Made by a program: the position numbers and the translations under genes. A stretch of DNA of 64,000 nt from Adiantum capillus-veneris. Taxonomy: Eukaryota > Streptophyta > Polypodiopsida > Polypodiales > Pteridaceae. The stretch lies in assembly GCA_014529385.2 (NCBI GenBank), contig CM043944.1, forward strand, positions 60,909,268-60,973,267, in the 5' to 3' direction. Below are positions 45,552-57,080 of the stretch, one piece after another. The notes under the pieces are model-generated. The model saw nothing but the letters and a program-made list of their open reading frames with translations. It had not been told where the DNA came from and ran no database searches. Numbering within the stretch: the first letter of the stretch is position 1; each line of letters begins with the position of its first letter.

Positions 45552-46397
45552 TGTTGCGCACATTTTTGAACACCACTTTTTTGTAAATTTGTACATATGG
45601 TGTTAAAAGGGTGTGTGGGATTTTAGTTTGTGAGATTTCTAGCTTGTCTTAGCAAGCACATGTATATGCAATGCAAGTTGCTAGTGTAGCACCAACTATC
45701 CAACAGACTTCAGTGCCCATAAGTGAGTTTTCTGAAGTGTCACTTGTATATAACTTAAAATAATTTTAAAAAATAAAAATCTTAGCCAAATATCAGAATT
45801 TTGCAAGTTGGGGTCTTTGTGTCTCCTTCATGCTTTTTGATGCAGTTTTTTGTCCTCGACTAGTCTTTCCTATGTGTAGTCGGGCCATGGAAGCTTGTTG
45901 TTTGTGCCTATTTTGCACATAGAGGTGCATAGATTTGAAATTTGTGGTCTTCAAAACTTTGGTTGCAAAAAGATCAATTTTTTTGAAGCTTGAAGCCATC
46001 CCTTTTGGAGTTGTGGCTTGGGAGATACAATCTATTTCCCGTACGGTACAAGATATGGTAGTCTGTAGGCAGTTTGGTGTACAATAAATTGTGGGACCTC
46101 CCTTGTTTGGTGGTATGCCTACACTTCAAAATTTTGGTTTTGAATGATTATTTGGTGAAGGAGAATCTATTTTCCTTAATTGCATTGATTGGCATGTGCT
46201 ATAAATCCATGCCAAGGTAGATGCTTCCTAGTTTCCATGGCGGTCTTTTGGGTGGGTGCTTGCAAATTCCCAAGGGATCGCTTACCTTTGAGGTGTGGTG
46301 CGTGGAAGTTCTTCTGAACCGGATCATGGTGCTGAATTTTTTTCTTGAGTTCTATTGGGAGGCATTGCTATAGAGGTGCCCCTTGTTCTTATTTTTC
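45552..46397 (+). repeat. Left outer LTR-like repeat of the gag array
   Basis: Starts TGTTGCGCACATTTTTGAACACC. The first 640 bp match 52,576-53,247 (shared CTAGTGTAGC, GAAGTGTCACTTGTATATAA, TAGTCGGGCCATGG). 46,197-46,385 matches part of the copia-B LTR at 16.2-16.7 kb. The end TTATTTTTCCAATA is followed by GTGTTTTGGTGCCCGCCA, a possible primer site. Boundaries are inferred from the repeats. Confidence 0.5.
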
Positions 46398-47929
46398 CAA
46401 TAGTGTTTTGGTGCCCGCCAATCGAGGAGTTGCTTCAAGTGACCTTTAGTGTACAAGTTTTGATGGAGGCCATTGCCAAGTTTCCAAGGTTTTATGGTCG
46501 TGTAGGTTGATGCATTCATTGACAAGATAAATTTGACTTGTTTGATTGCAAATAAGAAAGATCCAATGCTTTATGCTGAAGATTTTGTTCTTTTCTCTTG
46601 AAAGGAGATGCAAGGACATGGCATGGTCAGTATGAATCTTGGTTGAAATCATGTCAACCTTCCCAAGTGATGACTTATCATGAGGTCAAGAAAGATTTTG
46701 TTGAGATGTCTAAGAAGGTAGAAGACCAAGAATATGTATGGCACTCCATTGAAGGGATTGTGCAGGGTGATGATCAAAGTGTAGATGCCTTTGTCAAGGA
46801 GTTCAATACTTTGTGGAGAAGATTGTGTATTTCTTTGGGTAGTGAGATTCCTCCTCTAATGCTTAAAAAATGTATGCTTATGCAAATCTTGAGGGATGAT
46901 TTGAGGCTAAAGGTTGAGACTAAAATTCCAAAAGGTTAAGGCCAAAAGGATTTTGATGATGGAGTGAAAGTTGCAAAGCATAAGGAATGAATCTAGAGAG
47001 ATTGAGAGAGCTTGGATTGCAAGGTGATATGAAGACAAATGCTCCTCTATGCTGTGATGTGGATTCAAAGAATACTTGCACTGAAATTTTTTGTGATATT
47101 ACTCCTTTTGAAGAGGTATAAGAAGCATGCATTATGGATAAAGAAATGAAGAAAAGTGCCTACAACATGCCATCCTTGTTGTTTAAGCAACTTGATGTCG
47201 CTACACATGCCGAAGGTGATGTTTCTTAGAAGGTGAATGTGAATGATGAGATAGATGAAATTGATGGAGATGTTTATCCACATATTACTATTGCTCATGA
47301 AGAGTTTTTTGAAGCACATGCTATGATAGAATTTGGACCAAAGACTGATAATGTGAATAAGCTTTCTTTGGATCATACGGATGAAGAGTTTTCCATGCAA
47401 CGTTGCCCAAATACTTTGGATAGTGATATCTTTTGTGATGCCTTGGTTCACAATCAAAAACTTTACATTCTTGACAATGTAGACATCCATGAAGACCTTT
47501 TGGTTATTCCCTGCATGGATAACAATGATGCTACTTTGGTTGACCCTCTTTCTGAGGAGCTTCTTACATGTAGGGATGATGATGAGGTTGAGCTTGAAAA
47601 TTTCACAAAGGTGTGGGTAACATGGTGGATGTGAATGAAGCTGAAGTATATGATATTTTGGAGGATATGTTAAAGCCTTTAACCAATGATAGATGTTTAA
47701 TGGCTCTCCATATAGAGTCCTTGAAGATAACTTTTTATGTTTACAAGAAGAATGGATAATACATACATCATGGCTCTTAGTATTGAGTATGACAATGATT
47801 TTGGATGTAAGAAGATTGTTTATTTCTTTATTTTTTTTATTTTTTTTTTGGGTGAACTTTGGATCCGCCTGGACAACATGTTTATGATACTATCATGAAT
47901 ACTCCAACAAACTGGGGTTTGGCAGACTA
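46398..47929 (+). pseudogene. Gag-like unit 1 of tandem array
   Basis: The open part from 46,598 has GDARTWHGQYESWLKSCQPS, SQVMTYHEVKKDFVEM, EGIVQGDDQSVDAFVKEFN and LGSEIPPLMLKKCMLMQILR, which fits the alpha-helical gag core (retrotrans_gag type). It stops at 46,937. After a frameshift and a TAG at 47,228 a second open part (47,233-47,634) is acidic: NVNDEIDEIDGDVYPHI, DSDIFCDALVHNQK, EDLLVIPCMDNNDATLVD. The unit has no protease, RT or integrase. Unit length with its following short LTR is about 1.73 kb. It looks like an internal region coding only for gag. Confidence 0.55.
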
Positions 47930-48135
47930 TGTTGTGCACATTTTTGAACACCCTGTTTTTGGTAAATTTGTATATATGGACATGAAGTTGGGTGTCAAAA
48001 GCGCGTGTGGCCTTTTGCTCTGTGATATTTTTAACTTGCCTTAGAAAGCACATGTACATGCAGTGTAAGTCACTAGTGTAGTGCCAGTTGTTGGGCTGCC
48101 TTGATTGCTCGTAATTGAGTCTTATTTTCCCAACA
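47930..48135 (+). repeat. Inner short LTR-like repeat 1
   Basis: 206 bp from TGTTGTGCACATTTTTGAAC to TATTTTCCCAACA, followed by GTGTTCTGGTGCCCGCCATG. Relative to the left outer repeat it lacks about 640 bp in the middle; both ends are the same. Confidence 0.55.
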
Positions 48136-49663
48136 GTGTTCTGGTGCCCGCCATGGAGAAGTTGCTTCAAGTGACCTTTTACGTACAAGTTTTGATGGAG
48201 GTGATTGCCAACTTTCCAAGTTTTTATGGTCGTGTAGGTTGATGCATTCATTGAAAAGATAAATTTGACTTGTTTGATTGCAAATAAGAAAGATCCAATG
48301 CTTTATGTTGAAGATTTTGTTCTTTTGCTTGAGAGGGGATGCAAGGACATGGCATGGTGAGTATGAATATTAATTGAAATCATGTCAACCTTCCCAAGTG
48401 ATGACTTATCATGAGGTCAAGAAAGCTTTTGTTGAGAGGCTTAAGAAGGTAGGAGACCAAGAATATGTATGGCACTCCAATGAAGGGATTTTGCAGGGTG
48501 ATGATCAAAGTGTAGATGCCTTTGTCAAGGAGTTCAATGCTTGTGGAGAAGATTGTGTATTTCTTTGGGTAGTGAGATTCCTCCTCTAATGCTTTAAAAA
48601 TGTACATTTATGCAAGTCTTGAGGGATGATTTGAGGCTAAAGGTTGAGACTAAAAGGCCAAAAGGTTAAGGCCAAAAAGATTTTGATGATGGAGTGAAAG
48701 TTGCAAACCATAAGGAATGGAAGCTATAGAGATTGAGAGAGCTTTGATTGCAAGGTGATATGAAAACAAATGCTTCTCTATGCTGTGATGTGGATTCAAA
48801 GAATACTTGCAATGAAACTTTTTGTGATGTTACTCCTTTTAAAGAGGTATAAGAAGCATGCATTATGGATAAAGAAATGAAGAAAAGTGCCTACAACATG
48901 CCATCCTTGTTGTTTAAGCAACTTGATGTCGCTGCACACGCCGAAGGTGATGTTTCTTAGAAGGTGAATGTGAATGATGAGATAGATGAAATTGATGGAG
49001 ATGTTTATCCACATATTACTACTGCTCATGAAGAGGTTTCTGAAGCACATGCTATGATAGAATGTGTACCAAAGAGTGATGATGTGAATAAGATTGCTTT
49101 GGATCATATGGATGAAGATTTTTCCATGCAGCATTGCCCACATACTTTGGATAGTGATATCTTTTGTGATGCCTCGGTTCATGATCAAAAAATTTACATT
49201 CTTGACAATGTAGACATCCATGAAGACCTTTTGGTTATGCCCTGCATGGATAAGACTGATGCTACTTTGGTTGACCCTCTTTCTGAGGAGCTTCTTACAT
49301 GTAGGGATGATGATAAGGTTAAGCTTGAAAATTTCACAAAGAAGATTGTGGGTAACATGGTGGATGTGAATGAAGCCGAAGTATATGATATTTTGGAGGA
49401 TATGTTAAATCCTTTAACCAATGATAGATGTTTAATGGCTCTCCATATAGAGTCCTTGAAGATAACTTTTTATGTTTACAAGAAGAATGGATAATACATA
49501 CGTCATGGCTCGTAGTATTGAGTATGACAATGATTTTGGATGTCAGAAGATTGTTTATTTCTTTAATTTTTTTATTTTCTTTTGGGTGAACTTTCGATCC
49601 GCCTGGACAACATGTTTATGATACTAGCATGAATGCTCCAGCAAACTGGGGTTCGGCAGACTA
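48136..49663 (+). pseudogene. Gag-like unit 2 of tandem array
   Basis: Repeats unit 1 at a spacing of 1,731 bp (AGAAGCATGCATTATGGATA at 47,121 and 48,852). Gag core frames are broken (stop near 48,370, frameshift near 48,540, stop near 48,597). The acidic second part is open for 176 codons (48,964-49,494): EVSEAHAMIECVPKSDDVNK, DDKVKLENFTKKIVG, EAEVYDILEDMLNPL, ending FYVYKKNG. Confidence 0.55.
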
Positions 49664-49870
49664 TGTTGTGCACATTTTTGAACACCCCGTTTTTGGTAAA
49701 TTTGTATATATGGACATGAAGTTGGGTGTCAAAAGGGTGTGTGGCCTTTTGCTTTGTGATATTTTTAACTTGCCTTAGAAAGCACATGTACATGCAGTGT
49801 AAGTTGCTACTGTAACGCCAGTTGTTGGGCTGCCTTGATTGCTCGTAAGTGACTCTTATTTTCCCAACAG
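49664..49870 (+). repeat. Inner short LTR-like repeat 2
   Basis: Second copy of the 206-bp form, TGTTGTGCACATTTTTGAAC to TTTTCCCAACA, with the same internal deletion as the copy at 47,930. Confidence 0.55.
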
Positions 49871-50940
49871 TGTTCTGGTGCCCGCGATGGAGAAGTTTCT
49901 TCAAGTGAACTTTATGTACAAGTTTTGATGGAGGTGATTGCCAACTTTCCAAGTTTTTATGGTCGTGTAGGTTGATGCATTCATTGAAAAGATAAATTTG
50001 ACTAGTTTGATTGCAAATAAGAAAGATCCAATGCTTTATGTTGAAGATTTTGTTCTTTTGCTTGAAAGGGATGCAAGGACATGGCATGGTGAGTATGAAT
50101 ATTGATTGAAATCATGTCAACCTTCCCAAGTGATGACTTATCATGAGGTCAAGAAAGCTTTTGTTGAGAGGCTTAAGAAGGTAGAAGACCAAGAATGTGT
50201 ATGGCACTCCAATGAAGGGATTGTGCAGGGTGATGATCAAAGTGTAGATGCCTTTGTCAAGGAGTTCAATTCTTTGTGGAGAAGATTGTGTATTTCTTTG
50301 GGTAGTGAGATTCCTCCTCTGATGCTTTAAAATGTACGTTTATGCAAATCTTGAGGGATGATTTGAGGCTAAAGGTTGAGACTAAAAGGCCAAAAGATTA
50401 AGGAAAAAAAAATTTTGATGATGGAGTGAAGGTTGCAAAGCATAAGAAATGGAAGCTAGAGAGATTGAGAGAGCTTGGATTGCAACGTGATATGAAGACA
50501 AATGTTCCTCTATGCTGTGATGTGGATTCAAAGAATACTTGCAATGGAAAATTTTTTGATGTTACTCCTTTTAAAGAGGTATAAGAAGCATGCATTATGG
50601 ATAAAGAAATGAAGAAAAGTGCCTACAACATGCCATCCTTGTTGTTTAAGCAACTTGATGTCGCTACACATGCCCAAGGTGATGTTTCTTAAAAGGTGAA
50701 TGTGAATGATGACATAGATGAAATTGATGGATATGTTTATCCACATATTACTACTGCTCATGAAGAGGTTTCTGAAGCATATGCTATGATAGAATTTGGA
50801 CCAAAGAATGATAATGTGAATAAGCTTTCTTTGGATCATACGGATGAAGATCTTTCCATGTAGCGTTGCCCAAATACTTTGGATAGTGATATATTTTGTG
50901 ATGTCTTGGTTCACGATAAAAAATTTACATTCTTGACAAT

Positions 50941-52095
50941 TGTTGACGGTTGGGTTAACAGCACGACATAACTCAACAAAGCCTTATTCTCCGAGAGTTA
51001 TGAAATGCTGCAAAGTATGGTTAGAAACATCATTTGTAATAAGTAGGTAGTCCAGATTGTAAATACCAAGCCATTTGACCCCTCAAACTCTATTTTAGGT
51101 TTAGCCTAAGGTGACCAACACCATATTAGAGAGTTTGAGACTTTAGAGCCAATTTGGAAATCACCAATATTTTAAAGATTTGATCATATGGACAAATCTC
51201 AACTATTTTTTAAGGCCAACTCCTTCCACAAGATAGTACTTGAAAAGCTTTTTCGAGCCATGCTCTCAAAACTTTGGCTAAGTTTTGTCCATGTGGTCAA
51301 ATCTTTAGCTCATTTTAAAAGTGGAATTGGGAAATTCTCAAATTCACTAATATAGTGTTGACCTTAGTATATAAGGTACCTAGGTCATTTTGTAAATACA
51401 ACTTTATCATAATCAAAGTTTCAAGTTGTCGTCGACTGTGTGCGAGAGAGAAAGAGAGAGAGCGTGAGCTTCATCCTAGCGCTACTCCCCGCTCGTTCAT
51501 CACATTGTAGATCCGACTGCACTATTTTACTAGCCTCGGCACGAGCTACACATCGACACCAAGCATTCCTCATGGAATGGAGCGAGCACGCTCGCGCATC
51601 TACGAGCTATTTGTGGATGTAAGTATATCAAATGATGTTTGTTTTCTATCTGCAAGTAGTCGTTAGAATCGTAGCGACATAAGATACACATAAGTAATCA
51701 TAGACTTTAATTTTGGGAAATTTTGAAATCTAACTATCTTTATACACGTTTTTCATGGATGGGTTTAGAGCTAGGATTTTGAGTGTAGAGGCTTAAACAG
51801 GTGTATCCTAATGAGAGGATGGTGTTCCTTAAGTTTCGTATGATTCTGGCATGATTTGATGGGTTTCCTTCCGTTGTGTGTATGTGGATAGGTGGTGTAG
51901 TTGAGAGCACTGAGATTCAAGATTGTGGTTTAGTTGGCCTTCGGGAGTGTTGTATGTGTAGGATGGTCTTAGCCTAACATGCGAAAGAGATTTCCTCTGT
52001 GTTCCTATCGTGTCATCTGTGTCCTCGATTGACATTATGTTGATCTAGGTTGTGTTGCATGCACTTTATGGGTGGTGTGATTTTCTCCTGCAACA
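50941..52095 (+). mobile_element. 1,155-bp solo LTR with target duplication ACAAT
   Basis: Starts TGTTGACGGTTGGG and ends CTCCTGCAACA, flanked by ACAAT at 50,936-50,940 and 52,096-52,100. Units 1 and 2 show the uninterrupted site (TTGACAATGTAGACATCC). TATATAAG at 51,368 is a likely core promoter, so the plus strand is probably the transcribed one. No coding sequence. Its full-length relative is not in the window. Confidence 0.85.
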
Positions 52096-52455
52096 ACAAT
52101 GTAGACATCCATGAAGACCTTTTGGTTATGCCCTGCATGGATAAGACTGATGCTACTTTGGTTGAGCCTCTTGCTAAGGAGCTTCTTACATGTAGGGATG
52201 ATGATGAGGTTGAGCTTGAAAATTTCACAAAGAAGATTGTGGGTGACAAGGTGGATGTGAATGAAGCTGAAGTATATGATATTTTGGGGGACATGTTAAA
52301 GCCCTTAACCAATGATAGGATGTTTAATGGCTCTCCATATAGGTTTCTTGAAGATAACTTTTTATGCTTACAAGAAGAATCGATAATACATATGCCATGG
52401 CTCTTAGTATTGAGTATGACAATGATTTTAAATGTAAGAAGATTTCTTGTTTCTT

Positions 52456-52457
<2 letters not shown>

Positions 52458-52488
<31 letters not shown>
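52458..52488. repeat. (TA)n microsatellite
   Basis: About 15 TA units near the end of gag unit 3. Units 1 and 2 have T-rich sequence at the same point (near 47,825 and 49,565). Confidence 0.9.
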
Positions 52489-52490
<2 letters not shown>

Positions 52491-52575
52491 TCTGGTGAAT
52501 TTGGATCCACATGGACAACATGTTTATGATACTATTGAGCATGAATGCTCTAGCAAACTGGGGTTTGGCAAACTA

Positions 52576-53247
52576 TGTTGTGCACATTTTTGAACACCCC
52601 GTTTTTGGTAAATCTGTACATATGGACATGAAGTTGGGTGTCAAAAGGGTTGTGGCCTTTCTTTTTGTGATATTTTTAATTTTCCTTAGAACGCACATGT
52701 ACATGCAGTGTAAGTCCCTAGTGTAGCGCCAATTGTCGCACTGCCTTGATTGTTCGTAAGTGAGTTTTTTGAAGTGTCACTTGTATATAAGTTATAATCA
52801 TGTACAAACATTAAAATGTTCATACAAAAATCATAATATGATTTTCTTGGGTCATTGTGCCTCCACCATGCTTCTTGATGCACTTTTTTGCCCTCGACTA
52901 GCCTTCCCTATATGTAGTCGGGCCATGGCAGCTTGTTGTTCATGCCAATTTTGCACATAGAGATGCATAGATTTGAAATTTGTGGTTTTCAAAACTTTGG
53001 TTGTAGAAAATGCAGAGAATTTTTTTAGGCTTGAAAGAATCCATTTTGAGGTTGTGGTTTGGGAGATATGAGGGAGATATTGTCAATTTGTCATAGGGTA
53101 TATGATATGGCAGCCCGTAGATAGTTTGGTGAATGATAAGTTGTGGAAGCTCCCTTGTTTGGTGGTGTGACTACATTTCAAAATTGTGGTTTTAAAGAAT
53201 TATTTGGTGAAGTGGAAATCTCTTTACTATAATAACATTGGTTGGTG
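52576..53247 (+). repeat. Right outer LTR-like repeat of the gag array, truncated
   Basis: Matches the first 640 bp of 45,552-46,397, including the part missing from the inner repeats (GAAGTGTCACTTGTATATAA, CCTATATGTAGTCGGGCCAT). Similarity ends near 53,247, where a gypsy LTR begins. Confidence 0.55.
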
Positions 53248-53249
53248 TG

Positions 53250-53403
53250 TGTAATGGTAATGGCCTGTGAACTTTGAGAGTAGTGGAATTAGAAAAATTA
53301 GAGAACGCGCTTTTGTGAGATTACTTTGAGAGCATAGAGGTTGAACTTAATTGATGGTAGCAACATAAACATAGTACTTAGTTAACTTGGCATGAACAAT
53401 ACT

Positions 53404-53450
<47 letters not shown>

Positions 53451-54473
53451 AGAGAACATGACAATACTTGAGGACCCGATGTATGTGGAGCCGACCATCC
53501 CCCCTCCAATAGGCATTTGTATTATATATTCTCCCATCAAGAGAGACTTGGTACGATACAATCTTTGTGTTCCTTGTGATCTAGGTGATGCAATGAAGAT
53601 GGAAAACTTCATGCATCACGAGCATAACATAAACTTTGCAAAAAGAATTAACTATTCCAAGCCCCGGTCCCAAGGCCTCAAACACCTTCGAAGGTGGAGA
53701 GAGCTAGCAGGGAATGAGGGTAGGGAGAGAAAGAAATAGTTCCTCACTTATCATCACTCTTCTTGCTAGCATACATAATAGCATAGTAATGAAGATGGAG
53801 AAGATGGAAAGATTAAGCATTGAAGCATGGATCTTGGTTGGATTTGCATTCCATATCCAAGAGTGTTGGTGCAGGCTCTCAACTTCTCTACTAGCTTGGA
53901 GAAGGAGATGGAGTTCTTGCACTTTGCACTTCACACAATGAGAGTGTGTGTGAGTGTGTGTGGGAGAGTATAGCCCTCAAGCAACCCCCTAGCTTGCTTT
54001 GGTCGACCCCCCGTTGTAGCTCATGCTTGAAGATCATTGGACCCCACCGGACTTAGCCAATCACATGTAAGAGGCATATCAAGCAACAAGGGTAGCCTTG
54101 GGACAAGTGTCCCCCTTTACCCTTTGAGAGAGAGGACTTGATAAATGAAAAAGCAATTAATAAATTAGCTAATTTATCATTGGACCCCTTGGGAGGCCAA
54201 CCAATATAGGCTTTAGGCACATCATGAGGGAAACATGGGGAGGAGCTTGACAAGTGTCCTATTTTCCTTCTTGGTGCCACGATTACCTTGTGTGAAGGTG
54301 TGTGTGTTCTCTCTCTAGCCCCTAGAATGAGGGCTCCCCCCCCCCCCCCTCCCCCCTCTTTTGTAGGGATAAGATTTGACTTTGTGGAACACCTTACCCT
54401 CAAGCACCTTAGTCATGGAGAACCTTAGCACCTTAGTCATTTAGCACCTCAAGCACCTTAGTCAGTAGACAAG
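53250..54473 (-). repeat. Ty3/gypsy LTR, truncated by copia-A copy 2
   Basis: Starts TGTAATGGTAATGGCC and shares GGCATGAACAATACT, AATAGGCATTTGTATTATA and the GA tract (53,407-53,447) with the other gypsy LTRs. It is closest to the reversed copy at 16.7-18.3 kb. The inner end of the LTR is missing: the sequence passes into a copia-A LTR at 54,474. A 115-codon frame (53,392-53,739) is shared repeat text and not a gene. Confidence 0.6.
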
Positions 54474-54699
54474 TGTTGGAATTAGGGTTGTAGATAAACA
54501 CACACAGCTTGGAGAAGACGAAGGAAGCTCAAGGCACACAATAGAGAGTGTGTTACTTAGTGTGCTATGGAAATATAGATAGCCCTAGAGTGATGGGCAT
54601 ATATACAATGCTCGGGGGAAAAACCTCTTAAAGAGGGAAAAAATGCCCCGGCGGTCCTAGTGTGTTCACACACATCACTACCACATGTATATGGTAACA
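54474..54699 (-). repeat. Copia-A copy 2, 3' LTR
   Basis: 226 bp, TGTTGGAATTAGGG to ATGGTAACA, followed by AAATATCCCCTGGAGTGATG as in copy 1. No partner LTR is present, because the element's other end is lost near 62,527. Confidence 0.8.
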
Positions 54700-54774
54700 A
54701 ATATCCCCTGGAGTGATGCGGTGAATGAGAGTTGGAACATGAGTAAAGGGAAGTGCCATGCCCTGAGAACATGA

Positions 54775-56869
54775 TCAGTCCACAAAGGGGAGTAAGCCCA
54801 AAGCTTTGAGGAAAGCTTCAAGCTTCTCATGAGACAATGCCTTTGTGAAAAGATCTACAAGGTTGTTCTGTGTTGGCACATAAGCGAAGCTGATCTCTCC
54901 TGCTGAGAGCCTCTCCCTGACATAATGGTAATGCACCTCAATGTGCTTTGTGCGAGCATGAAAAAATGGGTTCCTCGCAACTACCAATGTGCTCTGACGG
55001 TCAGTGTAGATAGTGTTGGCAGTGTCCTGTCCAACACCCAAATCAACCATAAGGAGTCTGAGCCATACACACTCAACCGTAGTTGTGAAGACTGCCATGT
55101 ACTCAGCCTCACAACTCGAAGTGGCCACAGTAGGTTGCTTCTTGCTCAACCATGATATACATGAACTGCCAAGCATGAAACCGAAACCACTTGTGGACAC
55201 TCGCTTGTCAAAACAACCGGCCCAATCTGAGTCCGAAAAAGCATGTAAGTCTGGCGGCAATGATTCCCCCTTGGGATAAAACAAGCCAAGATGTAAAGTG
55301 TCACTAAGGTACCACAAAATCCTCTTGACATCCTGCCAATGCTTAGACCCTGGGCTATCCATAGATCTGCTGACCTGTGAGACTGCTAACTGAATATCTG
55401 GCCTTGTGTTGCATACATAAATGAGGCAACCAACAGCAGTTTCATAAAGAGTGACATGACCAGGATTGCCAGCATCATGTAGACTCAACTTCAAACCTCT
55501 TTCCATGGGAGTGGCAATAGGTTTGCAATCGTCAAGTCCAAACTTACATAGCAATGTCTCTATGTAACTTTTCTGACACAAGGCAATACCACCGTCACAC
55601 TGCTTAAACTGTATACCCAAGTAATGATGCAACAGCCCCAAATCTTTCATCTTGAAAGTAGCATTCCAATCAGCCTTAAATTCAGCAATATGTCTCTCAT
55701 TTGGTCCAGTGATCAGCAACTCATCGACCTAAAGAACCACAATGAGAAGTACATCACCCTCACGCTTTACATATAATGTGCTTTTTGTTGGACTGTTACG
55801 AAAGCCTCGTTTGACCAAATGCGTGTCAGCTTTCTCATACCAAGCATGAGGAGATTGCTTCAACCCATACAAAGCCTTCTTACATCTGCACACTTTGTCC
55901 TCTTGTCCTCTTATGACAAAACCGCGAGGCTGTGTTACATAAACTTCCTCAAATATGTCACCATTCAAGAAAGCAGTAACAATGTCTGATTGATGTACAT
56001 CCCAACCAAAATGAGCTGCCAATGCACATAGAAAACGCACAGTACTCATACGACAAGTGGGAGAGAAAGTCTCTTCATAATCTATGCCTTTTTGTTGTGC
56101 ATAACCCTTTGCAACAAGTCGAGCCTTATGGCGATCAATCTCACCATCCGGCATGCATTTCAACTTGTAAAACCCACTTCGTACCAATGGCCTTTTTGCT
56201 AGGAGGCAAATCACATAAAATCCATGTGTCATTTTCTATAAGTGCATCATATCCTGATTGCATGGCAGCCATCCAGTTTTTTGAAGTCTGTGCTTCATCA
56301 AAAGATAGAGGCTCCTCAACATTATGTAAGCTAGACACAGCCAAATCATAACAATCTGATGCATAAGATGCATGGTGAGAGACTGAACGAGTACGACTAG
56401 ACAAAGGTGCATCCAATTTTTTGTCATGCAAAGTGTGCACCGACCATTTTGGAATACCTCTAACCAACTCATTTTCAGCCCTTTCCTCATCAAGTACATC
56501 ATGTACATCTGCATCAGTAATAGGCTGATCTAGAACATTTTTGGAAACCCCCATAGGCTGGACATTTTCCTCATTGGAACTTACATTCGTATTTCCACCA
56601 CTGAAAAGAGGCAACAAAGTGTCATAAATGTCCTATGAGCTTACATTATTGTCTCTAGTACATGACAGCAAGGGCTGAACGGAATCTTCTACAAACACTA
56701 CATCCCATGAAACCACAATACGTGTTGTTTGCGGATGATACAACCTGTAACCTTTGCTTTCAGCACTATAACCAACAAAAATACATTTGACAGCCTTATC
56801 ATCCAATTTTCTGCGCTGTGTTTGTGGCACCAAAGCATATGTCAAACAACCAAAAACACGCATGTGCTC
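54775..56869 (-). pseudogene. Copia-A copy 2 pol (integrase end, RT, RNase H), right part
   Basis: Minus-strand order: integrase C-terminal region (56,863-56,633, MRVFGCLTYALVPQ, KCIFVGYSAESKGYRLYHP), linker (56,617-56,141), RT (56,232-55,729; KARLVAKGYAQQKGIDYEET) and RT/RNase H (55,719-54,775; [36 protein letters not shown], ending LLPFVD). Breaks: a stop at 56,633, a frameshift near 56,150-56,200, and the RT active site. There, codons for Y-V-D-D read TAG-GTC-GAT-GAG (stop, V, D, E) at about 55,720-55,731. RNase H is otherwise in one frame. The rest of integrase lies beyond copia-C at 62,388-62,527. Confidence 0.85.
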
Positions 56870-56874
56870 AATAG
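56870..56874. repeat. Copia-C target-site duplication, left
   Basis: AATAG, repeated at 62,388-62,392 on the other side of the element. Confidence 0.9.
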
Positions 56875-57066
56875 TGCTGGGGTATAAAGCCCAATGTGGT
56901 CGCCCAAGTAAGTGGGCGGGCCGCCAGGTATGTACACATATTCTTTTGTAAAAACCTAATAAGAACTCACTATGCTCTACACATTACAGTAGAGAGAGTT
57001 CACCATATCGTCGTGCTCTTCTTCTCGCACTCTCTCTCGCGTCACACTTCCGCTCGTACTCCTTCA
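56875..57066 (+). repeat. Copia-C 5' LTR
   Basis: 192 bp, TGCTGGGGTATAAAGCCC to CTCGTACTCCTTCA. It differs from the 3' LTR at C/T (third base), AAG/AGG, GCGGG/GCAGG, AGAGAG/AGCGAG and CACAC/CGCAC. Confidence 0.92.
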
Positions 57067-57068
57067 AC

Positions 57069-57080
57069 TGGTATCAGAGC
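57069..57080 (+). other. Copia-C primer binding site
   Basis: TGGTATCAGAGC two bases after the LTR, the usual initiator-Met tRNA site of plant copia elements. From 57,081 to 58,126 lies an untranslated leader of about 1 kb in which I see no gene. Confidence 0.92.

Larger units (their letters stand above)
49871..52575 (+). pseudogene. Gag-like unit 3 of tandem array, split by a solo LTR
   Basis: Third unit at 1,732 bp from unit 2. The gag core is open from 50,106 to 50,330, then stops. The acidic part is interrupted after TTACATTCTTGACAAT at 50,940 by a 1,155-bp insertion and resumes at 52,096 with ACAATGTAGACATCC, reading DVNEAEVYDILGDMLKPL. The end carries a TA tract at 52,458-52,488. Confidence 0.55.

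Noticed and set aside
46598-49494. Host multigene tandem array
   Set aside because: The units are flanked by LTR-like repeats and have a retrotransposon-gag-like core, so a retroelement origin is more likely than a host gene cluster. A domesticated origin cannot be fully excluded.
53392-53739. 115-codon ORF shared with 17.8-18.1 kb as a conserved gene
   Set aside because: The text lies inside the gypsy LTR family and begins in a GA tract. Similarity reflects repeat copies, not a protein.
57069-57080. tRNA-like match TGGTATCAGAGC
   Set aside because: It is the primer binding site of the copia element (also at 40,201). No cloverleaf surrounds it.
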